A stretch of 6,791 nt of DNA from contig JADLHV010000258.1 of the NCBI GenBank assembly GCA_020848595.1, positions 1 through 6,791 of the forward strand, given 5' to 3'. The position numbers were made by a program, and so were the translations under genes. Positions 1 to 6,182 of this stretch are shown here, piece by piece. The DNA is from Bacteroidia bacterium. GTDB taxonomy: Bacteria; Bacteroidota; Bacteroidia; NS11-12g; UBA955. The stretch's first letter is position 1, and each line of letters begins with the position of its first letter. A model generated the notes under the pieces. It saw nothing but the letters and a program-made list of their open reading frames with translations, had not been told where the DNA came from and ran no database searches.

Positions 1-477
1 CCTCTCAGAATCGAGTTCAATAGCATTAGTAAACATGGTGGCTCTCCCAATTGAAGTTTCATTCAATATTTCTGCCATATATGTATACCATTCAGGATGT
101 AATAATGTATCGCCTGTGGTGGGCGTAAAACTCACTAGCGCTCCTTTAAAACGGACTAGATCTTCTTTTATATGCATCAAAGTTTCGTGTTTCATATGCA
201 TAAACTTTTTATCTGTTCTTAACATTTCTGGATATGGACAAAACACACAACGAGCATTGCATATATTACTGAGTTCGAACTCAATAAATCTGTTTCCATT
301 GGTTCTAACTATAACAAAATCAAAAAATTTATGTAAAAAAATTCCTATACTCGAAAATGCAAATGCGCCTCTCCATCTTTTCTTAAGTTTAGTAGCCTGA
401 TTTCCAATAACATCAGCATTTCGATCACTTAAACCCAGTAACCATCTTTCAACTCTCTGCTTAATTCTATTGCGCAT
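1..477 (-). CDS. Radical SAM domain protein, N-terminal part (3' end outside window)
   Basis: The minus strand is open for 159 codons from an ATG at 475-477 to the window edge with no stop. Residues 73-80 read CNARCVFC, the CX3CX2C motif that binds the 4Fe-4S cluster in radical SAM enzymes, in the usual context of a strand (FIEFELSN) before it and an aromatic after the third cysteine (CPYPEM). Residues 122-128 (GDTLLHP) match the position of the GGEPLLHP-like SAM-binding strand of this family. About 65 residues precede the motif, with a basic, aromatic segment at about 33-56. Family enzymes cleave S-adenosylmethionine to a 5'-deoxyadenosyl radical in the cytoplasm. The substrate cannot be told, because the C-terminal part, where a SPASM or other auxiliary domain would lie, is missing. 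The start is supported because no other ATG lies between it and the in-frame upstream stop at 532-534. It is transcribed divergently from the glycosyltransferase gene. Confidence 0.9.
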   Translation of the reverse strand, partial: MRNRIKQRVERWLLGLSDRNADVIGNQATKLKKRWRGAFAFSSIGIFLHKFFDFVIVRTNGNRFIEFELSNICNARCVFCPYPEMLRTDKKFMHMKHETLMHIKEDLVRFKGALVSFTPTTGDTLLHPEWYTYMAEILNETSIGRATMFTNAIELDSER

Positions 478-507
478 TTCTAGAAAACCCTTATTCCGAT
501 TAGCTTT

Positions 508-536
508 CAAAGATAGGGATTTGGTTATTATTCAAA
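508..536 (-). promoter_or_regulatory. Candidate Bacteroidota-type promoter for the radical SAM gene
   Basis: Read on the minus strand, TATCTTTG (508-515) is an exact match to the Bacteroidota -7 element TAnnTTTG. TTTG (533-536) lies 17 bp upstream, which fits the -33 element at the short end of the reported spacing range. Transcription would start near position 500 and leave a leader of about 25 nt before the ATG at 477. No Shine-Dalgarno sequence is visible in that leader, as is usual in this phylum. Such short motifs also occur by chance in AT-rich DNA, but the exact match and the position directly upstream of a divergent start support it. Confidence 0.55.
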
Positions 537-551
537 ATTGGATTAATTTTC
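520..551 (+). promoter_or_regulatory. Candidate promoter for the glycosyltransferase gene
   Basis: TTTG (520-523) is followed after 20 bp by TAATTTTC (544-551), which matches the TAnnTTTG element at all but the last base. The spacing fits the Bacteroidota -33/-7 arrangement. It would give a leader of about 25 nt before the ATG at 583, again without a Shine-Dalgarno sequence. It overlaps the promoter proposed for the opposite strand. The -7 match is imperfect, so this is a tentative call. Confidence 0.35.
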
Positions 552-582
552 GACCTTATTCAACTTACGATACCCTAATAAC

Positions 583-3552
583 ATGGCAAGCAGGCAGACA
601 GGAAGCGATAAGGCATTTGGAAATGGCACTAACACAGCCGTTTATATTGTTAATATCAAGAAAGATCAGCATAGTGAAGAAGATTTAAAGTCTCTGGCAG
701 AAACTTGTTTTAAATCTAATAATCCTTTAACCCTTTATGTTTCTTCCAAAATTCCTAAAGAACTCCTTTTTGGATTAGAACAAGAGGGTAAAGTTACTAT
801 TTTTCAAGGTGACAATTTTCCTGAAGACATCAAAAATGTCGCGCCACTCTCGTTACCTCTTTCCAATGAGCCTAATTTAATCTGTAAATGGATAATCAAT
901 TCTAACAAGTATTTTAATGGCTCTAATTTGCTAGTTGCTAATGGTAAAAACAATCCTAAATCCGACTTTTTCCAGAAACATCTATCTTATTGGTCTAATT
1001 TCTTTCCAAAACTATTTACTGGTGCAAATGCCAATTTAAATACCTGTGAGGCTATCATTATGTCTAAAACAGATTTCCATGAATTGGTTTTAGAAAAGAA
1101 AATTGACAATGCTTGGCAGATAGCTGCTATAGCCGAAAAATCGGAAATGGCAACCAAAGTACCTTTCGAATACGGGGCTAAGGACTTTAATTTTGGTGAC
1201 GGATTTAAAGCTTTGGTCAATGGCAAAATCGCTGGGTTCAAAGCTCTTTATAATTCATTTATTAAAACCCCTAAATTAGGACAAAAAGACAGCAATTGGC
1301 TCAACATAAACCACTCAGGATATAAACGCATATTTGGAATATTTGCTACTTTGTTGTTAGTTATAATGACATGGATAAGCTTCGATTATAATATTACCTG
1401 GGACGAGCCGAATCACAATACATTTTCGAAAGATGTTTTAAAATACTATACCAGTTTTGGTAGTGATACAACCATGTTCGATTTCCAGAAAGCTGGACAT
1501 CGAGATTATTTCACAAACGTGTATTATGGCATGAGTATCGACGTATTTAGTGCAGCAGTTAACGACATTATTGGTGCAAAAAACGAATTTGCAACGCGCC
1601 ATTTCTTTAATTCAATAGTTGGCTTTCTTTGTATCTTATTTGCAGCATTAACTGTAAGATTATTTACAGGTTGGTTGCCAGCCCTAATTACTTTATTAGC
1701 ATTAACCTGCTCTCCTTCTTTCTTTGGACATTGCTTTAACAATCCTAAAGATATCCCATTTGCTGCAGGTTATATAATGGCCATTTTTTATACATTACGC
1801 TTAATTAAAGAACTGCCAAATCCAAGACATCAAACAAAAGTAATGCTCGCCATTGCAATAGGTTTTGCAATCAGTATACGTGCTGGTGGACTGCTTTTAA
1901 TATTTTATTTAGCACTCGCTGCTCTTTTTCACTTCATTTATACTATTTCCGAAAATAAGAAAGTTGAAATGGGTAAGGTATTTTGGAAATACTTTAAAAC
2001 TTTTGGTTTAGTGGCACTTGCTGGCTATATCATTGGAATAATTATGTGGCCATACGCCTTAAGACAGCCACTTACTGGTGCTATAAAAGCCTTAAGAGAG
2101 TTTGAAAAGTTTTCTTATTTAACCTATTACGAATTATTTGAAGGTACTCGACAATACATTAAACCTTGGCACTATGAGCCAAAATTAATAATGATTACGG
2201 CTCCTTTAGCCATAGTCGGTGGACTTATTCTCGGAACTTTATTAGGTTGGTTCAAACAAGGCAAACTCAAAATGATCATGTTTGGTTTGTTATTTTTTAT
2301 GACCTTATTCCCGGCAGTATATGCCATTTACAAAGGCTCTTATGTTTATAATGGCTGGAGACACTTTATATTTATTTACCCTTCTTTGGTTGCAATTGCG
2401 ATGATTGGATGGTACCAATTGGCGGCTTTTATTAAAAATCAAAAAGCGGGGTTAATTGTATTAATATTAGTAGCTGTAACATTTATTAAACCTGGACTTT
2501 GGAGCATTTTAAATCATCCTTATCAATACATGTATTTTAATGAATTAGCTGGAGGAATTAAAGGTGCTAATGGAAATTACGAACTCGATTATTGGAATCA
2601 ATCTCCAAGACAAGCTTTCCAATGGCTTGTAGACAATCATCCTGAAATTTTAGATGGCAATGCAAAAGTGAGTAGTAATAATATTCAAGAATCATTAAAA
2701 ACATTTGTTCCTAAAGGGCAAGAAGTAAAATATGCATGGACAAGAGAATACGAATGGGCGGACAATGATTGGAAATACGCTATTTGGACCTCCAGAACTT
2801 TATCCAAATCACAGATTATCAATGGATACTGGCCTCCTAAAGGCACAATCTATGAAGTAAAAGTAGATGGCGTAACAGTTGCTGCTGTTGTTAAATCAGA
2901 GAATGATTATAGCTTTTTGGGTAAGAAATATTTAAAGAAGAATATGGCCGATAGTGCTTTGTATTTCTATGAAAAAGCTTATGCCTATAATCCTTTAGAA
3001 GAAGAATTTGCTAGAGGGGTTGCTAATGCTTGCAAATTAGGTGGTAAAACCGATTCAGCAATTCAATTCTATACCAAAGCAATAGCACTTAGAGATGGCA
3101 ACTACGAAGCCTATAACAGTCTTGGTGAACTCTATTTCATGAAAGCATATGGCAATAATTCGGGGAATGTAGATATGGCTTTAATGGATAAAGCGTATGA
3201 AAACTTCTCATTAGCATTTAAACATAAGAAAAACTCCTCAGCCCCTTTGTATATGGGTGAAATTTTACTCATGAAAGAAAAAGCAGAAGAAGCTAGAGAT
3301 TATTATTCAGCCTTCTTAACTACTTATGGCGATGCCGCTGCAGGATATTTAGGACTTGGAAAAGCCTATATGGCAATGCGCAATAATGATTCTTCGGAGT
3401 ACAATTTACAAGTTGCCATACAACTCGATCCTAAAAACCCACAAGCTTACCAACTACTAATCAACTCGTTAAAAGAACAGGGCAGAAGCCAAGAAGCGGA
3501 ACAGATTTTGAATCTGTATATGAAAAACGTCGGAGCCGGCGCTACACAATAA
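583..3552 (+). CDS. GT-C/GT39-like membrane glycosyltransferase with GT2-like N-terminal region and C-terminal TPR repeats
   Basis: This 989-residue protein has three parts. Residues about 18-228 look like a degenerate GT2 (dolichol-phosphate mannosyltransferase-like) domain. Residues about 249-640 hold roughly 11 hydrophobic segments. Just after the first (about 249-267) comes TWDEPNHN, whose D274-E275 pair sits where PMT/ArnT-type enzymes carry their catalytic acidic residues in the first periplasmic loop. HCFNNPKDIPFA (383-394), GWRHFIF (591-597) and ELDYW (667-671) are motifs I recall from bacterial GT39-annotated proteins. Such enzymes transfer a sugar from a polyprenyl-phosphate carrier on the outer face of the inner membrane; donor and acceptor are unknown here. 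About six TPR-like units fill residues 776-986. With the N-terminus inside and 11 spans, the TPRs would be periplasmic. The ATG at 583 is the first after the in-frame stop at 544-546. The downstream secreted-protein gene starts 59 bp later. Confidence 0.85.
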   Translation: MASRQTGSDKAFGNGTNTAVYIVNIKKDQHSEEDLKSLAETCFKSNNPLTLYVSSKIPKELLFGLEQEGKVTIFQGDNFPEDIKNVAPLSLPLSNEPNLICKWIINSNKYFNGSNLLVANGKNNPKSDFFQKHLSYWSNFFPKLFTGANANLNTCEAIIMSKTDFHELVLEKKIDNAWQIAAIAEKSEMATKVPFEYGAKDFNFGDGFKALVNGKIAGFKALYNSFIKTPKLGQKDSNWLNINHSGYKRIFGIFATLLLVIMTWISFDYNITWDEPNHNTFSKDVLKYYTSFGSDTTMFDFQKAGHRDYFTNVYYGMSIDVFSAAVNDIIGAKNEFATRHFFNSIVGFLCILFAALTVRLFTGWLPALITLLALTCSPSFFGHCFNNPKDIPFAAGYIMAIFYTLRLIKELPNPRHQTKVMLAIAIGFAISIRAGGLLLIFYLALAALFHFIYTISENKKVEMGKVFWKYFKTFGLVALAGYIIGIIMWPYALRQPLTGAIKALREFEKFSYLTYYELFEGTRQYIKPWHYEPKLIMITAPLAIVGGLILGTLLGWFKQGKLKMIMFGLLFFMTLFPAVYAIYKGSYVYNGWRHFIFIYPSLVAIAMIGWYQLAAFIKNQKAGLIVLILVAVTFIKPGLWSILNHPYQYMYFNELAGGIKGANGNYELDYWNQSPRQAFQWLVDNHPEILDGNAKVSSNNIQESLKTFVPKGQEVKYAWTREYEWADNDWKYAIWTSRTLSKSQIINGYWPPKGTIYEVKVDGVTVAAVVKSENDYSFLGKKYLKKNMADSALYFYEKAYAYNPLEEEFARGVANACKLGGKTDSAIQFYTKAIALRDGNYEAYNSLGELYFMKAYGNNSGNVDMALMDKAYENFSLAFKHKKNSSAPLYMGEILLMKEKAEEARDYYSAFLTTYGDAAAGYLGLGKAYMAMRNNDSSEYNLQVAIQLDPKNPQAYQLLINSLKEQGRSQEAEQILNLYMKNVGAGATQ
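634..1266 (+). other. GT2-like domain, probably degenerate, within the membrane glycosyltransferase
   Basis: Residues about 18-228 of the protein. AVYIVNIKKDQHSEEDLKSL occupies the place of the first strand and nucleotide-binding helix of GT2 enzymes, without their P-x-(Y/F)-N-E motif. QGDNFPEDI (75-83) resembles the DGDxQxxPEDI metal-binding segment of DPM1-like enzymes, but the first aspartate is replaced by Q75. The end (VPFEYGAKDFNFGDGFKAL, 193-211) resembles the EVPV...GxSKYG segment before the C-terminal helix. The assignment is by eye from order and spacing of weak motifs, so the fold is an inference. If right, the domain is unlikely to be catalytically active. Confidence 0.45.
2908..3540 (+). 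repeat. TPR repeat region of the membrane glycosyltransferase (about six units)
   Basis: Residues 776-986 show helix-turn-helix units with the TPR pattern of small and aromatic residues. Examples are YLKKNMADSALYFYEKAYAYNP, then a unit with GKTDSAIQFYTKAIALRDGN, one with YEAYNSLGELYF, one with MGEILLMKEKAEEARDYY, one with GYLGLGKAYMAMRNND ending in AIQLDPKNP, and a last one with YQLLINSLKEQGRSQEAEQIL. The third unit is longer than 34 residues through an insertion around AYGNNSGNVDMA. TPRs bind proteins or peptides, so a partner-binding role is likely. Repeat limits are approximate. Confidence 0.8.
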
Positions 3553-3562
3553 AAAAAAAGAG

Positions 3563-3593
3563 GACAAAGTGCAACATTTTATGTGCTGATGTC
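3563..3593 (+). other. Weak intergenic hairpin between the two plus-strand genes
   Basis: GACA (3563-3566) can pair with TGTC (3590-3593). Inside that, GCA-a-CAT (3571-3577) pairs with ATGTGC (3581-3586) around a TTT loop, with one bulged A. No T-run follows, so it is not a standard intrinsic terminator. It could be an mRNA processing or stability element, or chance. No TAnnTTTG promoter element is visible between 3400 and 3611, so read-through from the upstream gene is likely. Confidence 0.25.
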
Positions 3594-3611
3594 GTCTAAT
3601 AAATAAATTAC

Positions 3612-6134
3612 ATGATAAAACACCTCCTAACTGGCTTGATACTGCTACTAGGGCAACAATTATTCGCTACGCATATTGTAGGCGGAGAAATCATGTATAA
3701 GTATATCAGCAACAATACTAATAGTGTTAGTTATCGTATCGATATGTTCCTTTATATTGATTGTGATAATGGTGATCCAGGTGCAATTGCTCAAGACGTT
3801 AATGGTTATTTAAACGTTTACAGTTATAACAAAAATTTTAATAATTACACATTATATACCAATAATAGCAATTACTATTCATTAAATAATGCACGGTCAG
3901 GACCAGTAAGGGTTGCCTCTACAAATTACAATTGTATAAAAAACAAGCCCAATTTATGCGTCGATAAATATACTTATTCTTTAAATATTACTATTCCAAT
4001 AAACAATGGTGGATATGTAATATCTTTTGAAAGATGCTGTAGGAACAATTCTATAGGCAATATATTTAGTCCTGGCTCGACAGGTGCAACCTATTGGACC
4101 CATATCCCTGGATTTGCAGGTAGTTTTGTCGACAATAGTCCAGTTTTTAAATCCCTTCCTCCAAATTTCCTTTGTACAAATGCTCCATTAAATTTCGACC
4201 ATTCTGCAACAGATTCCGATGGCGACTCATTAGTTTACGAGCTTTATCATCCTTATTTAGGCGCATCTACCTTCGCTCCTTTGCCTAACCAATTTGGCTC
4301 AACTAACCCAATAGATTTTAGTAATGTGGCATGGGCCTCTGGCTATAATACAACTAACAATCAAATTGATGGAAATCCAACTTTAACAATCGACTCTAGA
4401 ACAGGTCGATTAACATTAACACCTACTAAGACAGGTCAGTTTGTTATTGGAATAAAAGTCGTAGAATATCGAAATGGTGTTAAAATTGGTGAAACAAAAC
4501 GCGATTTTCAATTCAATGTCACAGATTGTATTTTTGATGTTGTGGCTTCCTTTTTTGTTCCGAAAGTAAATTGTCAAGGCAATGTAGTTTCGTTTACAAA
4601 CTTAAGTCAAGGTGGCGTTAAATATTATTGGGAATTTGGCGACCCTGCAACAAGAGCAGATACAGCTAACTCCAAAAACAGCAGCTATACTTATTCAACC
4701 CCGGGTAATTACACGGTTAAACTTATTACTTATAGTTCAGGACCTTGCAGAGACTCCACCTTATATGATATTTTTATTAAAAAGAATTTTAAAGTTAAAC
4801 TGCCTGATGACACGCTAGTGTGTGGCACTTTCAATAAAACTTTGAAAAGTGATGTAGAAAAGAAATCATACCGATGGAATACTGGAGAAACAACCGAATC
4901 AATTGTTGTTAATAAAGGTGGAAAATACTGGGTCGATGTTATTGAAGCCCCTTGTACATCTAGCGATACAATTGAAATCATCAACGATTTATCATTTATA
5001 GATTTAGGTCCCGATTCTGTTATTTGTCGAGATAGCTTTGTTCAATTTACATATGATGGAAAACCTGGGTACACTTCTTACCTATGGAATGACAGCACGA
5101 CATTACAGTCTGTTTTTATTCCAAAATTAGGCACATATTGGGTGACTAGTATTAATATCAACAAATGCGTATCATCTGATTCGATAACTTTTGTATTGTA
5201 TCCTCCACCAAAAACAAAGTTAAACGATACCTTATTTTGTAAAGGCACCTCGGTCACTTTAGATGGCAGTAATTTGAGTATCAAAACTAAATTAGAAACT
5301 AATTATTTATGGAGTACAGGAGAAACAAATCCAATAATTACAACCTTTACACCTGGAGTGTACTATTTAAAAGTTCGAAATAAACTTTGTACTCTTTTTG
5401 ATACTGTCGCAATTACACATATAGAAACTGGATTTGAACTTGGACCAGATACTTTTTATTGCGGACCTGTTGATCGTTGGATATATCCTCAAACTGGATT
5501 TGCGCGTTATCAATGGCATGATTTTGCTGAAGTTATAAACTACCATGCATTGAGTCCAGGTAAAAAGAAATTAACTATTACTACTAAAGAAGGTTGTATT
5601 GAATCTGACAGCGTATTTATTTCACAATATCCATCTATTGACGGCGGTTTAGGCAATGATACCGCCATTTGTGTTTCATCTGCAATAATTTTAACAGCTA
5701 GCGATAGTATGGTATCTTATTTATGGAATACAGGATCAACCAATAGAAGTATTTCTATAAGAGATGCAGGCTTATATATTGTAACAATTCAAGATTCCAA
5801 TGGATGTATAGAAAATGATAGCATTAATATCAAAGAGCAAAGTGACGCCTTACCTATTGATTTATTTATGCCGAATGCCTTTACTCCAAATGACGACTTT
5901 GTAAATGAAACTTATCCTGGTAATAAATATTCAGATCCTGGTTCACCATATTTATTAAGAATATTTAACCGTTGGGGAGAGAAAATATTTGAAAGCAATT
6001 CTCCAAGTATGGAATGGAATGGTACCTACAACAACAAATTAGCCCCACAAGACGTGTATGTTTATTATGTTAAATATGTAGGTTGTGACGATGTAGAGCG
6101 CTGGTTCAGGGGAACATTTACATTGATGAGATAA
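3612..6134 (+). CDS. Secreted T9SS substrate: THIVGGE-type N-terminal region, PKD domain, five Ig-like repeats, CHU_C sorting domain
   Basis: This 840-residue protein starts with a signal peptide (MIKHLLTGLILLLGQQLFA, likely cut before T20). THIVGGEI (20-27) opens a region of about 290 residues, common in large Bacteroidota surface proteins, with cysteines at 51, 108, 116, 142, 143 and 188 and an acidic DSDGDS (201-206) that may bind calcium. A PKD domain spans about 308-390 (YYWEFGD at 338-344, YTYSTPGNYTVKL at 359-371). Five Ig-like repeats fill 393-740. The end (749-840) is the gliding-motility-associated CHU_C domain: PNAFTPN (754-760), RIFNRWGE (783-790), WNGTYN (802-807) and the terminal RGTFTLMR. 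From family knowledge it crosses the inner membrane by Sec and the outer membrane by T9SS, and is attached to the cell surface or released. No enzymatic domain is seen, so an adhesive or structural role is inferred. The ATG follows an AT-rich leader without Shine-Dalgarno and matches the signal peptide start. Confidence 0.92.
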   Translation: MIKHLLTGLILLLGQQLFATHIVGGEIMYKYISNNTNSVSYRIDMFLYIDCDNGDPGAIAQDVNGYLNVYSYNKNFNNYTLYTNNSNYYSLNNARSGPVRVASTNYNCIKNKPNLCVDKYTYSLNITIPINNGGYVISFERCCRNNSIGNIFSPGSTGATYWTHIPGFAGSFVDNSPVFKSLPPNFLCTNAPLNFDHSATDSDGDSLVYELYHPYLGASTFAPLPNQFGSTNPIDFSNVAWASGYNTTNNQIDGNPTLTIDSRTGRLTLTPTKTGQFVIGIKVVEYRNGVKIGETKRDFQFNVTDCIFDVVASFFVPKVNCQGNVVSFTNLSQGGVKYYWEFGDPATRADTANSKNSSYTYSTPGNYTVKLITYSSGPCRDSTLYDIFIKKNFKVKLPDDTLVCGTFNKTLKSDVEKKSYRWNTGETTESIVVNKGGKYWVDVIEAPCTSSDTIEIINDLSFIDLGPDSVICRDSFVQFTYDGKPGYTSYLWNDSTTLQSVFIPKLGTYWVTSININKCVSSDSITFVLYPPPKTKLNDTLFCKGTSVTLDGSNLSIKTKLETNYLWSTGETNPIITTFTPGVYYLKVRNKLCTLFDTVAITHIETGFELGPDTFYCGPVDRWIYPQTGFARYQWHDFAEVINYHALSPGKKKLTITTKEGCIESDSVFISQYPSIDGGLGNDTAICVSSAIILTASDSMVSYLWNTGSTNRSISIRDAGLYIVTIQDSNGCIENDSINIKEQSDALPIDLFMPNAFTPNDDFVNETYPGNKYSDPGSPYLLRIFNRWGEKIFESNSPSMEWNGTYNNKLAPQDVYVYYVKYVGCDDVERWFRGTFTLMR
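4533..4781 (+). other. PKD domain of the secreted protein
   Basis: Residues about 308-390. The region shows the PKD pattern: an opening strand ASFFVPKVNCQGNVVSFTNLS, then YYWEFGD, the core W-x-F-G-D motif (340-344), then a variable loop and YSTPGNYTVKL (361-371), matching the typical Y-x-x-P-G-x-Y-x-V-x-L ending. Cysteines 321 and 379 could form a disulfide. PKD domains are beta-sandwich modules common in bacterial surface proteins. Confidence 0.85.
4788..5831 (+). repeat. Five tandem Ig-like repeats (about 65-74 residues each) in the secreted protein
   Basis: Each unit has the order D-(T/S)-x-x-C (exact in only some units), a central W, and a second cysteine followed by a (S/N/F)D(S/T) group and a strand. 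First cysteines lie at residues 404, 472, 543, 617 and 687; tryptophans at 422, 492, 567, 635 and 705; second cysteines at 448, 519, 593, 662 and 732. The regular spacing suggests one disulfide per domain. Units 1, 3 and 5 carry W-(N/S)-T-G after the tryptophan; unit 2 has WNDS and unit 4 has WHDF. Units differ widely in protein and DNA sequence, so this is an old duplication and not a recent repeat expansion. Confidence 0.85.
5856..6131 (+). other. CHU_C (gliding-motility-associated, type B) T9SS C-terminal sorting domain
   Basis: Residues 749-840 end exactly at the protein C-terminus, as expected. The hallmarks are (M)PNAFTPN-D-D near the start, LLRIFNRWGEKIFES (781-795), WNGTYNN (802-808), the P-x-D-V-Y-V-Y-Y-V strand (812-820), and RGTFTLMR at the end. 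Members of this family direct export by the type IX secretion system, so the host should encode T9SS genes elsewhere. Confidence 0.93.
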
Positions 6135-6145
6135 TGTAAATTTCG

Positions 6146-6177
6146 GTTTCTAGAAACTCATCAAGTCGATTTTTGAT
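6146..6177. terminator. Possible weak bidirectional terminator in the convergent gap
   Basis: The 48-bp gap between the two convergent stops contains the perfect palindrome GTTTCTAGAAAC (6146-6157) and a short inverted repeat ATCAA/TTGAT (6160-6164 and 6173-6177) with T-rich sequence between its arms. Termination would be expected here because the genes converge. Both stems are short and AT-rich, and neither has a clean GC stem followed by a T-run, so the call rests mainly on position. Confidence 0.25.
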
Positions 6178-6182
6178 ACTAC

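Noticed and set aside
35..400. Plus-strand ORF of 121 codons
   Set aside because: It lies opposite the radical SAM frame, which carries the CX3CX2C motif, and its own translation shows no domain-like pattern.
470..688. Plus-strand ORF of 72 codons spanning the intergenic region and the start of the glycosyltransferase gene
   Set aside because: It overlaps the real gene by about 100 bases in another frame, has no recognisable motif, and offers no sign of being the missing N-terminus of a frameshifted gene.
987..1742. Two short minus-strand ORFs (987-1241 and 1524-1742)
   Set aside because: Both are antisense to the membrane glycosyltransferase and have no motifs; they are shadows of its codon usage.
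4612..5284. Short ORFs inside the secreted-protein gene (4612-4818 plus; 4730-4984 and 5078-5284 minus)
   Set aside because: They lie inside clearly recognisable PKD and Ig-like coding sequence in other frames or on the other strand.
4788..5831. DNA-level direct repeats or a CRISPR-like array
   Set aside because: The periodicity is only visible in the protein; units are divergent at DNA level, with no identical spacers or repeats.
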